A DNA stretch of 64,000 nt from Cohnella phaseoli (lineage in GTDB: Bacteria > Bacillota > Bacilli > Paenibacillales > Paenibacillaceae): assembly GCF_003386235.1 (NCBI RefSeq), contig NZ_QRDZ01000034.1, positions 47,218 to 111,217 on the forward strand, in the 5' to 3' direction. Below, one piece after another: positions 44,472-54,800 of the stretch. A program made the translations under genes and the position numbers. The notes beneath the pieces are model-generated. The model was not told where the DNA came from and searched no databases. It saw only the letters and a program-made list of their open reading frames with translations. Each line of letters begins with the position of its first letter. Within the stretch, counting starts at the first letter, position 1.

Positions 44472-46097
44472 ATGTATCGGGTATTGATTGCCGAGGACGA
44501 GATGCTCGTGAGAATGGGACTCAAGCATTCGATCGACTGGAGCGAATATCATATGACTGTAATCGCAGATGTTGCGAACGGTCAGGAAGCGCTGGAAATC
44601 TATCGACGGGAAATGCCGGAACTGCTCATTACGGACATTAAGATGCCGATCATGGACGGCATGGAGCTGATTGCCAAAGCGCGTGAATTGAATCCGGATG
44701 CGCAGATTGTCATTCTGACTTGCGTGGAAGATTTCGAGACGGTACGCAAGGCGTTGACCCACAATGTGCAGGACTATATTTTGAAGCTGGAAATGACCAC
44801 AGAAGATATGGGAACGGTATTGGCCAATATCAGGGACAGGCTCGATCGGCTGCACAAATCGGCGCATACCCGCAGCGATGTGGATATCCATATTCTGAAA
44901 GACAATCTCATGAAGGAATACTTGCTGGGAACGCGATATAGCGAAGCTGAATTTACGGCCAAAGCGGCAAACCTGAACATGCGGCTGCACCCGCATCGGT
45001 TAGTCGTGACGCTTATGGAAATCGACAGGTTCGACCTGTTATGTAAGCGGTTTAAAGACCAGAAAGGACAACTCGTCCGCATGTCGCTATTGAACGTACT
45101 AAGCGAAGTGTTGACGAATTACGGCTGTGGAGAAGCGTTCGCCGATGCGGACAGCCGCTATTTGCTCGTATTCGGCTTCGATGAATGCAGTGGGGAACAA
45201 TCAATAACCGATACGGTGAACACGATCGTCGAGCACATTCGAAGTGTCCTAAACATGTATTTCAACATTTCCGTTTCATTCGTCATCAATCGTCCGCAGA
45301 TCGGCTACCCATCGATGAAAAAGCAGTATAGCGAATGCCTGGCAAAGCTGGAGGATCGATTTTTTCTCGGCGTCGGCTCAAACACTTATGTAGGCGGACA
45401 GCAGCCTATGCGTATCCCGGAACAGATCGGCAGCGATCTTCTTCGGCTTGTGCAGGATTGGCAAACGAACGATGCCGCCAAAAAAACGCTCGAGCGCACG
45501 ATGCGTACGTTTTTGACCCAGGATACCGCTGTGAATGCGGCGGATGTCAAGCGTACCTTTAAGGTCTGGGTGCTCATGGCTGCGCTCGCCGTCCGGCTGT
45601 CCCAGGCGAATTTGCCGGAGCTCGTTGCGGATTATAGCGATCGTATGGCCGGGGCGCGGACTTTGCAGGAGCTGGCGGATACTTTTCGTACCTATCTGCA
45701 AACGATCGGGGATTTCTTGTCCAATAAAACAACGTTAAGCAAAGAGGTATCCGATGTCATTCGTTATATCGATGACAACTATAAAAGGGAGCTTACGCTG
45801 GCGGAGTTGGCGGAGGTTGTTCATGTCAGTCCGAATTACTTAAGCAGCTTGTTCAAGAAGGAAGCAGGCATTAATTACGCCGATTATTTGCTGCAATATC
45901 GGATTGACAGAGCGAAAGAGCTGCTGCTGGGAACCTTCAGCAAAACTTACGAGATTGCGGAACAGACCGGATTCGCCAATCAAAGCTATTTCAGCCGGGC
46001 GTTCAAGAAGCTGACAGGAATGGGGCCGAAAGAATATCGCAGAGAATGGACGATGCACCGGGATGCGGAAGGGGAGCCGAACGATGAAGGGCATTAG
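44472..46097 (+). CDS. YesN-type response regulator with AraC DNA-binding domain
   Basis: A 541-residue regulator. The receiver domain is residues 1-120 with phosphoacceptor D55 in LLITDIKMP and conserved lysine in YILKLEM, which lacks the usual proline after the lysine. A degenerate GGDEF-like middle domain spans about 170-300. The AraC domain is at about 430-530 (LAEVVHVSPNYLSSLFKKE and IAEQTGFANQSYFSRAFKK). GGAGGGGG precedes the ATG. It overlaps the kinase gene by 14 bases, so the pair is translationally coupled, and it probably activates the transporter genes from 48059. Confidence 0.93.
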   Translation: MYRVLIAEDEMLVRMGLKHSIDWSEYHMTVIADVANGQEALEIYRREMPELLITDIKMPIMDGMELIAKARELNPDAQIVILTCVEDFETVRKALTHNVQDYILKLEMTTEDMGTVLANIRDRLDRLHKSAHTRSDVDIHILKDNLMKEYLLGTRYSEAEFTAKAANLNMRLHPHRLVVTLMEIDRFDLLCKRFKDQKGQLVRMSLLNVLSEVLTNYGCGEAFADADSRYLLVFGFDECSGEQSITDTVNTIVEHIRSVLNMYFNISVSFVINRPQIGYPSMKKQYSECLAKLEDRFFLGVGSNTYVGGQQPMRIPEQIGSDLLRLVQDWQTNDAAKKTLERTMRTFLTQDTAVNAADVKRTFKVWVLMAALAVRLSQANLPELVADYSDRMAGARTLQELADTFRTYLQTIGDFLSNKTTLSKEVSDVIRYIDDNYKRELTLAELAEVVHVSPNYLSSLFKKEAGINYADYLLQYRIDRAKELLLGTFSKTYEIAEQTGFANQSYFSRAFKKLTGMGPKEYRREWTMHRDAEGEPNDEGH

Positions 46098-47907
46098 CCG
46101 GACCGTCATCCGCAGATTGTGGCAGAGTATTCGCGCCCAGCTTGTGCTTACGTTCATGATCATGAGCATCATCGTCCTTGTATTAAGCTCGATACTGATC
46201 TACTACGGCGTGCTGGACATTCTGAAAACGCGCAGCGAGGACTCGACGTTAAGACTATTCCAGCAGACGGAACAACGCATTCAAGGGTTTCGCGCCGAGA
46301 TGGACAAAGTATCGAAGCTGCTGCTGCTTAATCCGGAAATCGAAAGCTATATGAACAAGGAGAAGGACGGGGCAAATTACGACGCGGAGGATGTCATCCA
46401 GATCAACGGCCTCCTCAATCAATTATCGTTGATTCTCAAAAACTACGATTTTATTTCGTCGATTTATTTTTTCTCGTCCGATGGCTCGATTATCGGGTTG
46501 CGCGATGACGAACCGATCGCGGTGAGCGACGAGGATCAGAAGCATTGGCAGGAAATCACCGCTACATACGGAAACGCCGGCCGAACGTTGGGCGACATCC
46601 TATGGGTGAGACCCGAGGTGTCGCAGCGGCTGCTTCGCGACTTGAGCTACAGGCCGCTTAACGAACCGATGATTTCAGTTGTTCGCGGGTTCAGCACGAT
46701 CTACAGCAAAAGATGGAATGCGTTCGTGATTAGCGTTAATGAAAGCCGCTTGGAAGATTTGTACGGCAACTTGTCCAAATTCAGCGAGGACGAGACCTTT
46801 CTCTATGATGGAAGCGGCAATATTGTGTCCAGCTCCAATAAATCGGCGATCGGCTCGATGGCCTCCCCGCAATTGTTGGAGCGGGGCGATAGCGAGTACG
46901 GCAGCTTTACCGAGCAAAATAAACAAATTATCTACTACCGTATGGCGGACACGGATTGGACATTAGTCCGATATGTGCAAATCAGCGATTTGGTCAGGGA
47001 CATCTGGTCGCTGCGGAGCAAGATGATGTGGATTGTCCTCGGCAATGTCGTTATCGCCTTGATTTTATCCTTTTATTTCATTCGCAAAATCACGATGCCG
47101 CTCAAGCGTCTGACGAAGGGGATGGGGGAGGTGGAAAAAGGCCGGTTAGGCGTCACCTTGGAGAATGTCGATAATGAAATCGGGATGCTGACCCGGGGAT
47201 TTAACCGGATGTCGCAAAGCATATACGAGCTGGTAGAACGGAACAAAGGAGCGGAGCAGGAGAAGCGGCAGATTGAAATCAGTTTGCTGCAATCGCAATT
47301 GCAGCCGCATTTCTTATACAACACGTTAAATACGATCAAGTGGATGGCGATTGCGGCTCAAGCGAAGAACGTCGCCGACAGCATTACATTTCTATCGAAT
47401 CTGCTTAAGCCGATCTATAACAATCCAGCGCTCGTGTGGACTTTACGGGAGGAAATCCAATATTTGAACAGCTATATTAAAGTAATGAATATTCGCTACG
47501 GCGAGCATATCGTCATGGAATATCGCTTGCCGGAAAGGCTGCTCAACGCTGACGTACTGCGTTTCACGCTTCAACCGATCGTCGAGAACGCGATTGTACA
47601 TGGCATGGAAGCCAATCAAGTTATCGGCACTATTGCATTGGAGGGCAGAGAAGAGGAGGACAAGCTTGTTCTCGAGATCGAGGATCGGGGCAGAGGCATC
47701 TCGAGCAGCGAGCTTGCCGATCTTCAGGCCTATCTTGCAAGCGGCGATCAGTTAACAGGGGAAGTTCCGCGATTTGGCATCGGCTTATTAAACGTCCAGA
47801 AGCGAATACGGCTTCATTTTGGAGAAAACTACGGTCTCTCGATCCATAGCGTTGTCGGGGAGGAAACTCGGGTGACGTTAGCCCTTCCGCATAAAATCGT
47901 AATCTAG
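46084..47907 (+). CDS. YesM-type sensor histidine kinase
   Basis: A 607-residue membrane kinase. Helix 1 is at about residues 20-44 (LVLTFMIMSIIVLVLSSILI), an extracellular sensor follows, then helix 2 (MMWIVLGNVVIALILSFYF), a HAMP domain, the phosphoacceptor in LQSQLQPHFLYNTLNTIKW and an HATPase domain (PIVENAIVHGM, EDRGRGI). The start at 46084 has GGGGAG upstream and lies within the end of the response-regulator gene; an earlier ATG at 46063 has no such site. A long stem-loop ends the two-gene unit. Confidence 0.92.
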   Translation: MKGISRTVIRRLWQSIRAQLVLTFMIMSIIVLVLSSILIYYGVLDILKTRSEDSTLRLFQQTEQRIQGFRAEMDKVSKLLLLNPEIESYMNKEKDGANYDAEDVIQINGLLNQLSLILKNYDFISSIYFFSSDGSIIGLRDDEPIAVSDEDQKHWQEITATYGNAGRTLGDILWVRPEVSQRLLRDLSYRPLNEPMISVVRGFSTIYSKRWNAFVISVNESRLEDLYGNLSKFSEDETFLYDGSGNIVSSSNKSAIGSMASPQLLERGDSEYGSFTEQNKQIIYYRMADTDWTLVRYVQISDLVRDIWSLRSKMMWIVLGNVVIALILSFYFIRKITMPLKRLTKGMGEVEKGRLGVTLENVDNEIGMLTRGFNRMSQSIYELVERNKGAEQEKRQIEISLLQSQLQPHFLYNTLNTIKWMAIAAQAKNVADSITFLSNLLKPIYNNPALVWTLREEIQYLNSYIKVMNIRYGEHIVMEYRLPERLLNADVLRFTLQPIVENAIVHGMEANQVIGTIALEGREEEDKLVLEIEDRGRGISSSELADLQAYLASGDQLTGEVPRFGIGLLNVQKRIRLHFGENYGLSIHSVVGEETRVTLALPHKIVI

Positions 47908-47916
47908 TACATAATT

Positions 47917-47962
47917 GCACTCGCTTTCTGTCCAAACAAATAGGCGGACAGGAAGCGAGTGC
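47917..47962 (+). terminator. Stem-loop after the second YesN/YesM pair
   Basis: GCACTCGCTTTCTGTCC pairs with GGACAGGAAGCGAGTGC, a 17-bp stem with one G-T-type mismatch and a 12-base loop, starting 9 bases after the kinase stop. There is no T-run, so termination is likely but not certain. Confidence 0.7.
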
Positions 47963-48058
47963 CTATAATCGTAATTCCGTTTATTTAACATTCGGCTGCA
48001 GCTCTCTATAATTCATCTTAACGGATCTTTCTCCAAGACGACTAGAGAGGAGCAGCCT

Positions 48059-48997
48059 ATGCAAGCCCCGATTACAATCTCCCCCATCCCGAAGCCGAAA
48101 CCGAAAATTACATGGCGGCGATTGTCGTTGTTTCTGATGATATTGCCGCTTCTGGTGCTCGTCATCGCATTCAGCTATGTGCCGTTATTCGGATGGGTCT
48201 ATGCGTTCTTCAAGTATAAACCCGGCATTCCGCTGTCGGAGACGCCATTTGCCGGTTTGGAATACTTCCGCTTGTTATTTGGCGCGAATAGCGAAATCGG
48301 GAAAGTGTTGATCAATACGCTTGTTATGAGTTTTTTGAATATTCTGTCATCTCCATTGCCGATTGTTTTTGCCATTCTGCTATCCGAGCTTCGCGGCCGC
48401 AGGTTAAAGAAGTTTGTTCAAACGGTAACGACAGTGCCTTATTTCATTAGCTGGATCATCGTGTTCTCTCTCGTTTTTTCCATCTTTTCGTTCGAGGGTA
48501 TTTTCAATACGCTGCTGACGCAACTAGGCTGGATTAAAAATCCGGTTAACGTGCTGGGCAATCCGGATACGGCTTGGTACGTACAGACGGCGATCGTCAT
48601 CTGGAAAAACACGGGCTGGTCCGCGATCATCTATTTTGCGGCGATTGCCGGTCTGGATTCGCAGCTGTTCGACGCCGCCAAAATCGACGGGGCGGGGCGG
48701 TTCAGGTGCATATGGCACGTCACGCTGCCCGGATTGATGCCGACGTTTATCGTACTTCTGCTGTTAAATGTAAGCAATATGCTGAGCAACGGCTTCGACC
48801 AATTTTTCGTCTTTTATAATCCGCTCGTTGCAGACAAGCTGGAGGTGCTCGATTACTATATCTATCGCGTCGCCTTCCATGGCAACGATTATCCGTTCGC
48901 CACCGCAGTGGGCATGTGGAAAACGTTAATCAGCATCGTGCTCTTGTTTGCCGTAAACCAGTTGGCCAAGAAATTTCGCGGCCAATCGATCATCTAG
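48059..48997 (+). CDS. ABC transporter permease, LplB type
   Basis: A 312-residue permease with about six helices. The EAA loop reads DSQLFDAAKIDGAGRFR. GAGAGGAG precedes the ATG. A candidate promoter, TTTAAC then TATAAT at a 17-base spacing, lies at about 47985-48013. It pairs with the TTG-started permease downstream. The protein is a paralogue of the 8551 permease. No ATPase gene is present locally. Confidence 0.9.
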   Translation: MQAPITISPIPKPKPKITWRRLSLFLMILPLLVLVIAFSYVPLFGWVYAFFKYKPGIPLSETPFAGLEYFRLLFGANSEIGKVLINTLVMSFLNILSSPLPIVFAILLSELRGRRLKKFVQTVTTVPYFISWIIVFSLVFSIFSFEGIFNTLLTQLGWIKNPVNVLGNPDTAWYVQTAIVIWKNTGWSAIIYFAAIAGLDSQLFDAAKIDGAGRFRCIWHVTLPGLMPTFIVLLLLNVSNMLSNGFDQFFVFYNPLVADKLEVLDYYIYRVAFHGNDYPFATAVGMWKTLISIVLLFAVNQLAKKFRGQSII

Positions 48998-49015
48998 CTT
49001 TAAGGAGGTGCCCGC

Positions 49016-49906
49016 TTGAATACGAAACGTACAAACTTCATGGAAGCTTTATTTCATAGCTGCAATCTCGCTTTTTTCCTAATCGTTGCATTTGCCTGCA
49101 CCTATCCTTTCTATTATATATTGATCTACACGATCAGCGATCCCGTGAAAGCGGCAGGCGGACTGCTGCTGCTGCCCAAAGGGCTCAATTTCGTCAATTA
49201 CGAGAAATTGCTGCAAACGCCGGCATTGTATTCGACGGCAGTCATCTCGATTTTTCGTACGGTCATCGGAACGATCGTAACGGTAGCGTGCTGTACTTTT
49301 TTCTCCTATATCGTAACCAAGCAGGAATTGTACTTCCGCAAATTCATTTATCGGTTTGTTGTCATTACGCTTTATTTCAACGCCGGTCTCATTCCGTGGT
49401 ACTTGACGATGAGATTCATGCATCTCGACAACAACTTCCTGCTGTATGTGCTGCCATCGGCGATCAGCGGTTTCTACATTGTTCTGATCAAGACGTATAT
49501 CGAACAATTGCCGGCGGCTTTGGAAGAGTCGGCGATGATGGACGGCGCGGGGTATTGGACGGTTTTTAACAAAATTATCGTGCCGCTCTCGCTGCCGATT
49601 ATCGCCACGATCGCCGTCTTTGCCGCTGTAGGGCAGTGGAACGCCTGGCAAGACAATTACTTTCTCGTCTCAAAGCCCAGTCTGCAGACGTTGCAAGTCA
49701 TGCTATATAATTACTTGAACTCCGCGGCCGCGATGGCGAATATGAATCCGTCGGACCTCCTGGATAAGAGCGCCGCGCACAAACTTACGCCGGAGTCGAT
49801 CAAGATGACGATGACGATGATTGTCACGTTGCCGATTCTGTTTGTTTACCCGTTCATGCAGCGTTATTTTGTCAAAGGAATTATGTTAGGGGCCGTAAAA
49901 GGCTAA
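49016..49906 (+). CDS. ABC transporter permease, LplC/YtcP type
   Basis: A 296-residue permease that begins with TTG, supported by AAGGAGGTG five bases upstream. The EAA loop is LEESAMMDGAGYWTVF and the C-terminus VKGIMLGAVKG is typical. It forms the channel with the preceding gene. The lipoprotein gene follows after 81 bases. Similarity to the 9469 permease supports a shared origin of the two transporter sets. Confidence 0.91.
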   Translation: MNTKRTNFMEALFHSCNLAFFLIVAFACTYPFYYILIYTISDPVKAAGGLLLLPKGLNFVNYEKLLQTPALYSTAVISIFRTVIGTIVTVACCTFFSYIVTKQELYFRKFIYRFVVITLYFNAGLIPWYLTMRFMHLDNNFLLYVLPSAISGFYIVLIKTYIEQLPAALEESAMMDGAGYWTVFNKIIVPLSLPIIATIAVFAAVGQWNAWQDNYFLVSKPSLQTLQVMLYNYLNSAAAMANMNPSDLLDKSAAHKLTPESIKMTMTMIVTLPILFVYPFMQRYFVKGIMLGAVKG

Positions 49907-49987
49907 TGCAACGATTGAACGGTCTTGGCTGCTCACCGCAGACAGGCTTTCAATATAGATGATTACGTCACTATGGGAGGATTAGGA

Positions 49988-51739
49988 ATGATCAGAAAAA
50001 AAGCAACATGGCTATTCGTTTCCTTGATCATGGTACTCGTAGTTGCAGGATGCAGCGGCAGTAACGGCAACAAGGGGGGCAGCAATGCATCGCCAAGCGC
50101 CTCCGCCGGGAGCAGCGCATCACAAGGGACGCCGGAAGCAAGCCAGAACACAGAACCTGTGAAGCTTACTTTTTATTACGGAAATGTTCCTTTGAAGAAC
50201 GAGGGGCGTCAGACAGACGAAGTCATGCAAGAGCTGGAGAAGAGATTGGGCGTCGAAATCGAGTTTATTAATCAGAATGCGGACAGATTCAAGCTGATGA
50301 TGGCGAGCCGGGAATTGCCGGACATTATTTTCTCCTTCGAAGAAGATTACAAGCAATTGATCGAAGGAGATCTCATTCTCCCGCTTGACGATCTGGTTCA
50401 GAGCAAGGGACCGGACATTGCGAAAAATACGGAAGCGCTGGACTATTATCGTAAATACGTAAGCGCTGACACCGGAAAGCTGTACCTGCTTCCGATGCAG
50501 GTAGGCGCAACGAAGGAAATGGTGGCCAAGGTGCCTTTCACCGATTACGGCGCCGGTTACCTGACAAGGTGGGATTATTACAAAGAACTAGGCTTCCCGC
50601 CGATTACAAGCCCTGACGATTTTCTCGATGTATTGAAAGCGATGCAAGAGAAGCATCCGACGACGGCAGACGGTAAAAAAGTATACGGCGTATCTTCTTT
50701 CGTGGAAAAAGCGGGTTGGGGCTTATATCCGTTCTACGTTCAAATGGCTCTCTCTCAAGGTTACATGGACGGGCCTGGCAACTATATGATCGATGCCGAC
50801 AGCAACTTCTATAACTTCCTGGCCCAAGAGGACGGCGCTTTCTGGGATAGCATGAAGTTTTTCTTCAAGGCGAATCAGATGGGGCTGCTGGATCCGGAAT
50901 CGTTTATTCAGAATTTGGACCAATACCAGAACAAGCAGACGAATCTGCAAGTCTTATCGGGGATTGGAGCTTGGTGGCAGGCAGGCGCGAACGAAGCGCT
51001 CGCGACGATACCCGATGCCGGATTTGTCACGATTCCGATGGAAAACCACTCTATTTACAAAACAAACGTATCGGTCATCGGGAAGGCGGGCAGAGCGTTT
51101 GCGATTGCCAAAAACTCCAAAAATCCGGAGAAAGCAATGGAAGTATTGAATTATCTATACAGCAATGAAGGGATGAACTTACTGACCCGAGGCATTCAAG
51201 GGAAGCAGTGGGATAAGGTAGACAATAAACCGGTATTTCTGGAAAGCTTCATCAAAGCTCGCGAGAATATCGAAGAGGCGGAAAGGATCGGCGTTACAAA
51301 GTATGCGTATATTTACGGTTTAAGCGATTATACCGTCAATTCCGACGAGGGAGTGGCATTTGATTTAAACTCGGAATCTCTCATTCAAAGTATTGAGTGG
51401 AAAGAATATCAGTTGGACTATGCCAAGCATTACGGCGGCGATTATCCGGGAGATGCCATCGAGAAAATGGCAGAGCAAGGCAAAGTCGACTTGATGGTGT
51501 TCGATACGTCGGGCAGTGTGGCTTTGGGTACGCCGCCGGATGATATTAAACGGATCGACGATTCGATTAAAGATTATATGTGGAAAGCGATGCCGAAAGT
51601 CATTCTGGCCAAATCCGAAGCGGATTACGAGACGCAGAAGAAGAACGTCATCGACGAGCTTTACAAGATGGGACTCGACAAGTCCAAGGCCTATTGGGAT
51701 GAGATGTGGCCGCAATCGATCGCTCGCGTTAAGCAATAG
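49988..51739 (+). CDS. Extracellular solute-binding lipoprotein (LplA-like)
   Basis: A 583-residue lipoprotein. The signal peptide ends in VVAGC with the lipid cysteine at residue 22, followed by a Gly/Ser/Asn-rich tether. The mature part has ASRELPDIIFSFEEDY and AFAIAKNSKNPEKAMEVLNYL. The start at 49988 follows GGGAGGATTAGG. It supplies substrate to the two permeases upstream. A terminator at 51767-51800 closes this transporter unit before the SLH gene. Confidence 0.92.
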   Translation: MIRKKATWLFVSLIMVLVVAGCSGSNGNKGGSNASPSASAGSSASQGTPEASQNTEPVKLTFYYGNVPLKNEGRQTDEVMQELEKRLGVEIEFINQNADRFKLMMASRELPDIIFSFEEDYKQLIEGDLILPLDDLVQSKGPDIAKNTEALDYYRKYVSADTGKLYLLPMQVGATKEMVAKVPFTDYGAGYLTRWDYYKELGFPPITSPDDFLDVLKAMQEKHPTTADGKKVYGVSSFVEKAGWGLYPFYVQMALSQGYMDGPGNYMIDADSNFYNFLAQEDGAFWDSMKFFFKANQMGLLDPESFIQNLDQYQNKQTNLQVLSGIGAWWQAGANEALATIPDAGFVTIPMENHSIYKTNVSVIGKAGRAFAIAKNSKNPEKAMEVLNYLYSNEGMNLLTRGIQGKQWDKVDNKPVFLESFIKARENIEEAERIGVTKYAYIYGLSDYTVNSDEGVAFDLNSESLIQSIEWKEYQLDYAKHYGGDYPGDAIEKMAEQGKVDLMVFDTSGSVALGTPPDDIKRIDDSIKDYMWKAMPKVILAKSEADYETQKKNVIDELYKMGLDKSKAYWDEMWPQSIARVKQ

Positions 51740-51766
51740 GGAAGTATCAAGGGAAGCTCGGAGTAG

Positions 51767-51800
51767 GGGATAAGAAGGATTAGCGTCTTATCCCTTCTTT
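51767..51800 (+). terminator. Intrinsic terminator after the second transporter set
   Basis: GGGATAAGA pairs with TCTTATCCC around a 10-base loop and is followed by TTCTTT. It lies 28 bases after the lipoprotein stop and 54 bases before the SLH-protein start, so the SLH gene may have its own promoter or depend on readthrough. Confidence 0.75.
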
Positions 51801-51854
51801 CGAATGCGCATTAAACCGGTTACATGATTCAGTGATCCTGAAGAGGAGGCATGG

Positions 51855-54800
51855 ATGATGACAATAAAATCATTCGGTCGGGCATGTACGATAGTTCTCT
51901 TGATCGCAAGTTTAATCGGATTGGGCTATGGCAATGCGTTCGGAGCTGCTGCCGGCGAGGGGGACGCTACTCCGGGCAATGATGCTGCATCTCCTTCGTT
52001 ACAGGCTGCAATTTCGGATATAAGCGGTCATTGGGCGAAAAAACAGCTGCTCGAATGGCAAGGCATTGAGCTGATTAAAGGCTACTCCGACGGGAGCCTG
52101 AAGCCGAATCAGCCGATTACAAGAGGCGAGTTGATCGCGCTGACGAACCGGGCTTTAGGTTTCACGGAGGAGGCGCCGATCAGCTTCACGGATTTGCGTT
52201 CGTCCGATTGGGCCTATAAGGAGGTTGCCATAGCGGTCAAAGCCGGATACGTCCAAGGCAATGCCGATGGCACGATCGGAGCGAACCGGCAGATCAGCCG
52301 GCAAGAAGCCGCGGTCATGCTGAGCCGTTTGCTAAAGCTGGGCGATGACAGCGATACCGCGAATACCTTCAGCGATGCCGAGCGAATCGCGAAATGGGCC
52401 AAAGCTGCCGTCGGAGCCGTTGCTGCCGGGCGGATTATGATCGGGGACGGCAAACGAAGCTTCCGGCCGGAAGCGTCCATGACGCGCGCCGAAGCGGTCG
52501 TTGTGCTGGATCGCAGCATCGTGTCGCTTGGCGGACAGCGGATGACCTACGACAAAGCCGGCGTCTATGGCCCCGAGGGCAGTGTGCAAACGGTCAAAAA
52601 AGACGTTATCGTCAACGTTCCAGGAGTCACGCTGCGCAATATGAAAATCGAAGGGAATTTGCTGCTCGCCGCAGGAATCGGCGAGGGCGATGTGACCTTG
52701 AACAATGTTACGGTGATCGGCAAGACGACAGTGAACGGCGGCGGCTCGAATAGCATCCATTTCCTGAATTCGACGCTTGCGACCGTTATCGTCGACAAAA
52801 GGAGCGGCAACGTTCGCGTACTGCTGGAAGGGTCGACGACTGTCGCCTCGCTGACGATATTAACGCCGGCCACCCTAAGCTTGGCTGATGACGCCGTAAT
52901 CGAATCGCTAATTTTGGAGGCCGTTACACAAGCGCTCGGTCAAGGAACAATAAAACTAGCAATTCTTCATGAAGGCGCCAAATCATCGACATTCGCAAGA
53001 CAGCCATTGAAGAAGGAAGGCACAGGCGCCATTGTCGGATCGACGACGGGGATGACGGGTTCGTCCGGTACGCCTGGTACGCCCGGGCCGACAACCTCAC
53101 CGGAGCCGACACAGGAATACGGCACAGTAAGCGGGCATGTGTTCGGTCCCGACCCTATCGGTATCGAAGGCGCCGAAGTCACGCTGGTCGGACCTGTAAC
53201 GAAGACCGCCGCATCGGAACCAAGCGGAGCTTTCGCCTTTAGCAATGTGCCAATAGGTACCTACAAGATCATCGTATCGAAGGATCATTATTCCGACGGC
53301 ATTTCGAGTCCATTTAATGTGACAAGCGGCGCGACTTCCGTCATTGATGTAACGATCGAACCCGGAGCGGATTTGAGCGTTGTGGTCACCGGACAGGCGC
53401 AGGCGGTAATCGTCGTTGACGATGCAAGCTTAAGCCCATCCGCAAATACGTTAGCCGAGTACGTTCAGAAATCTACGGGCGCGGTTTTGCCGATTCTGAC
53501 TACGGCACAGCTGACCGCGTCGGGAAATACGTACGACGATGACGTCCGCATTTATATCGGCAAGAGCGTACCCGGGGCGGAAGCCGCCGTCGCCGTCAAA
53601 ACGCAAAACCTGAACGATGACGGATTTGTCATTATGCCTTACGGGAATGACCTTTCGATTAGCGGGCCGACAGGATCGGGAACGAAGTTCGGCGTTTATG
53701 AGTTCCTTGAACGTTATGTCGGCGTGCGTTGGCTAATGCCTGGACCCGATGGAGAAGACGTGCCGCAGCAGGACGATGTGGTTGTTGCGTTTACGTCGGT
53801 CATTGATGAACCCGCTGCAATATCCCGCCATTTCTTCGGCACGGAAGCCTGGTACACCTTACAGACGACCGCGGATTGGGCCGAGCGTAATCGCATGCAC
53901 GACGCAATCAAGTTCCATCATTATTTGAATGTGCTGTTCGACCCGCAAGTGTTTGCAACCCATCCCGAGTACTATCCGGGAGGCGTCGTGCCTTCGCATC
54001 CGTACGCATGGCAGCCATGCCTTAACGATGACACTGCCGCTGCGGCCATTTGGCGGATCAAGGACTACTTCCATAACTTCCCGAACGAAAAGTCTTTCTC
54101 GCTAGGGATCAATGACAGCGATAACTATTGTGCGGCCGACGTGGCGCTTGCGAATGGCAAGATTAACTCTATTGGCGTCGTAGACATGTCCGATGTGTAC
54201 TATGCCTGGGTTAACCAAGTCGTGGAAGGCGTGCTGGAAGATTATCCTGATAAAAAATTCGGATTGCTGGCCTATTGGAACGTATACGATCCGCCTTCGA
54301 CAGTAATGCTCAATTCCCACGTCATTCCTTATATTACGGATGATCGCTTGACCTGGATCGACCCGGATATGGCGGCAATCGGCAACGATATTACCGAGCA
54401 ATGGCAATTGAAAGCGGACAATTTAGGATTTTATGAATATTTGTTCGGAACGCCGTACAATCTGCCGCGCGTGTATATGAATCAAATGGCAGACAACTAC
54501 GAGTATGCCAAGGAACACAATGTAGTCGCGCATGTGGCGGAGCTCTATCCGAATTTCGGCGAAGGACCGAAGCCGTGGCTGTCGGCCAAGCTTCAATGGG
54601 ATCCCGATCAAGATGTCGGCCTTCTGCTTGACGAATGGTATGAGCGAACGGTCGGCGAGGATGCGGCATCCTATTTGGAGCAGTACTTTGATCTCTGGGA
54701 GAACTTCTGGACCGTACGCGTATTGAATACCGACTGGTATCTTGATTGGAAGAACAAGGCCGACAGGGCAAACTTCCTTCCTTTGCAGGACCACCGCTAT